5,622 bases of DNA, from NCBI GenBank assembly GCA_031255115.1, contig JAIRTD010000025.1, positions 1-5,622 of the forward strand, read 5' to 3'. Shown here piece after piece: positions 5,452-5,622 of the stretch. Each line of letters begins with the position of its first letter. The first letter of the stretch is position 1. Source of the DNA: Spirochaetaceae bacterium. Lineage in GTDB: Bacteria > Spirochaetota > Spirochaetia > Treponematales > Breznakiellaceae. The translations under genes and the position numbers were made by a program. The notes below the pieces were generated by a model, which saw only the letters and a program-made list of their open reading frames with translations, did not search any database and was not told the origin of the DNA.

Positions 5452-5622
5452 GTTTCGGCAAGGGCAATTTCCCGCCATTGGGCCAGAGCGGCGGCGTATT
5501 GCAGCGCCTGCATAATATCTTCCCGCTCAAGGTAGGGATAATCAGCCAACAATTCTTCTATACCAACCCCGCGCCAATCTGCCCGACAATCATGCCCACC
5601 ATTATCCGCATACTGCGAATAC
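5448..5622 (-). pseudogene. DUF433 antitoxin-like gene, partial and frameshifted
   Basis: The gene enters from the window's right edge and ends at TGA (5450-5448), overlapping the toxin start as ATGA. The last section reads GIEELLADYPYLEREDIMQ and then ALQYAAALAQWREIALAET, a clear DUF433 C-terminal half. The earlier section is in a different frame: IRSMRIMVGMIVGQIGAGL, matching the DUF433 beta region (typically 'IRGMRI.V..ivg.iasG'). That frame meets TAG at 5560-5558. The frames join at a G4 run (plus-strand CCCC, 5567-5570): one more G, or a -1 slip there, gives GQIGAGVGIEELLADYPYL with the family's normal spacing. DUF433 proteins carry a helix-turn-helix-like fold and act as antitoxins or autoregulators for DUF5615. 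Possible explanations are a real inactivating mutation, phase variation, slippage, or a sequencing error. The gene's N-terminus is outside the window. Confidence 0.75.

Noticed and set aside
5452..5478. Nine-residue N-terminal extension of the DUF5615 protein
   Set aside because: MKILVDMNLSP is the usual beginning of the family and the ATG at 5451 overlaps the antitoxin stop as ATGA, whereas the 5478 start lies inside the antitoxin coding region.

Overview
The window carries six protein genes, two of them cut by its edges. GC content is near one half. The signal peptides end in PLAAQ, and gene content (a DUF234-type ATPase, a TlpA-like thioredoxin, an NfeD/flotillin pair, a DUF433/DUF5615 pair) fits a free-living or gut-associated bacterium. 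A Treponema-like spirochaete of the termite-gut kind is my best guess. That assignment is inference from protein style only; there is no rRNA or other marker here.

Layout. Plus strand, 2-892: the C-terminal part of a DUF234-type ATPase, whose P-loop lies before the window. After a 118-base gap with hairpin potential, 1011-1622 encodes an exported TlpA/ResA-like thioredoxin with a WCGPC active site. These two genes face a minus-strand block that fills the rest of the window. In transcription order the block is: a DUF433 antitoxin-like gene (5622-5448, partial, with an apparent one-base frameshift at a G4 run); a DUF5615 PIN-like toxin (5451-5086) joined to it by an ATGA overlap; a long membrane NfeD protein with a ClpP-class serine protease domain (5004-3391); the flotillin-like protein FloA (3273-2287); and a small membrane-anchored protein with a low-complexity tail and a distinctive C-terminal motif (2277-1720).

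How it fits together. NfeD next to FloA is the conserved pair of bacterial membrane-microdomain (lipid raft) organisation, as in Bacillus subtilis yqeZ-yqfA. The third gene sits only 9 bases behind floA, its Shine-Dalgarno overlapping the floA stop codon, so it is very probably co-expressed and may act at the same membrane sites. floA has its own good promoter (TTGATT-17-TACTAT). Its -35 lies in one copy of a 13-base tandem repeat. A closely related 12-base word also lies upstream of nfeD, and both regions share the octamer ATACTATA, which suggests common regulation.

The points most worth a second look are the shared promoter element, the frameshifted antitoxin beside an intact toxin, and the unnamed third gene of the flotillin operon. 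No CRISPR array, tRNA, rRNA or insertion sequence is visible, and no stretch over 300 bases lacks a gene.
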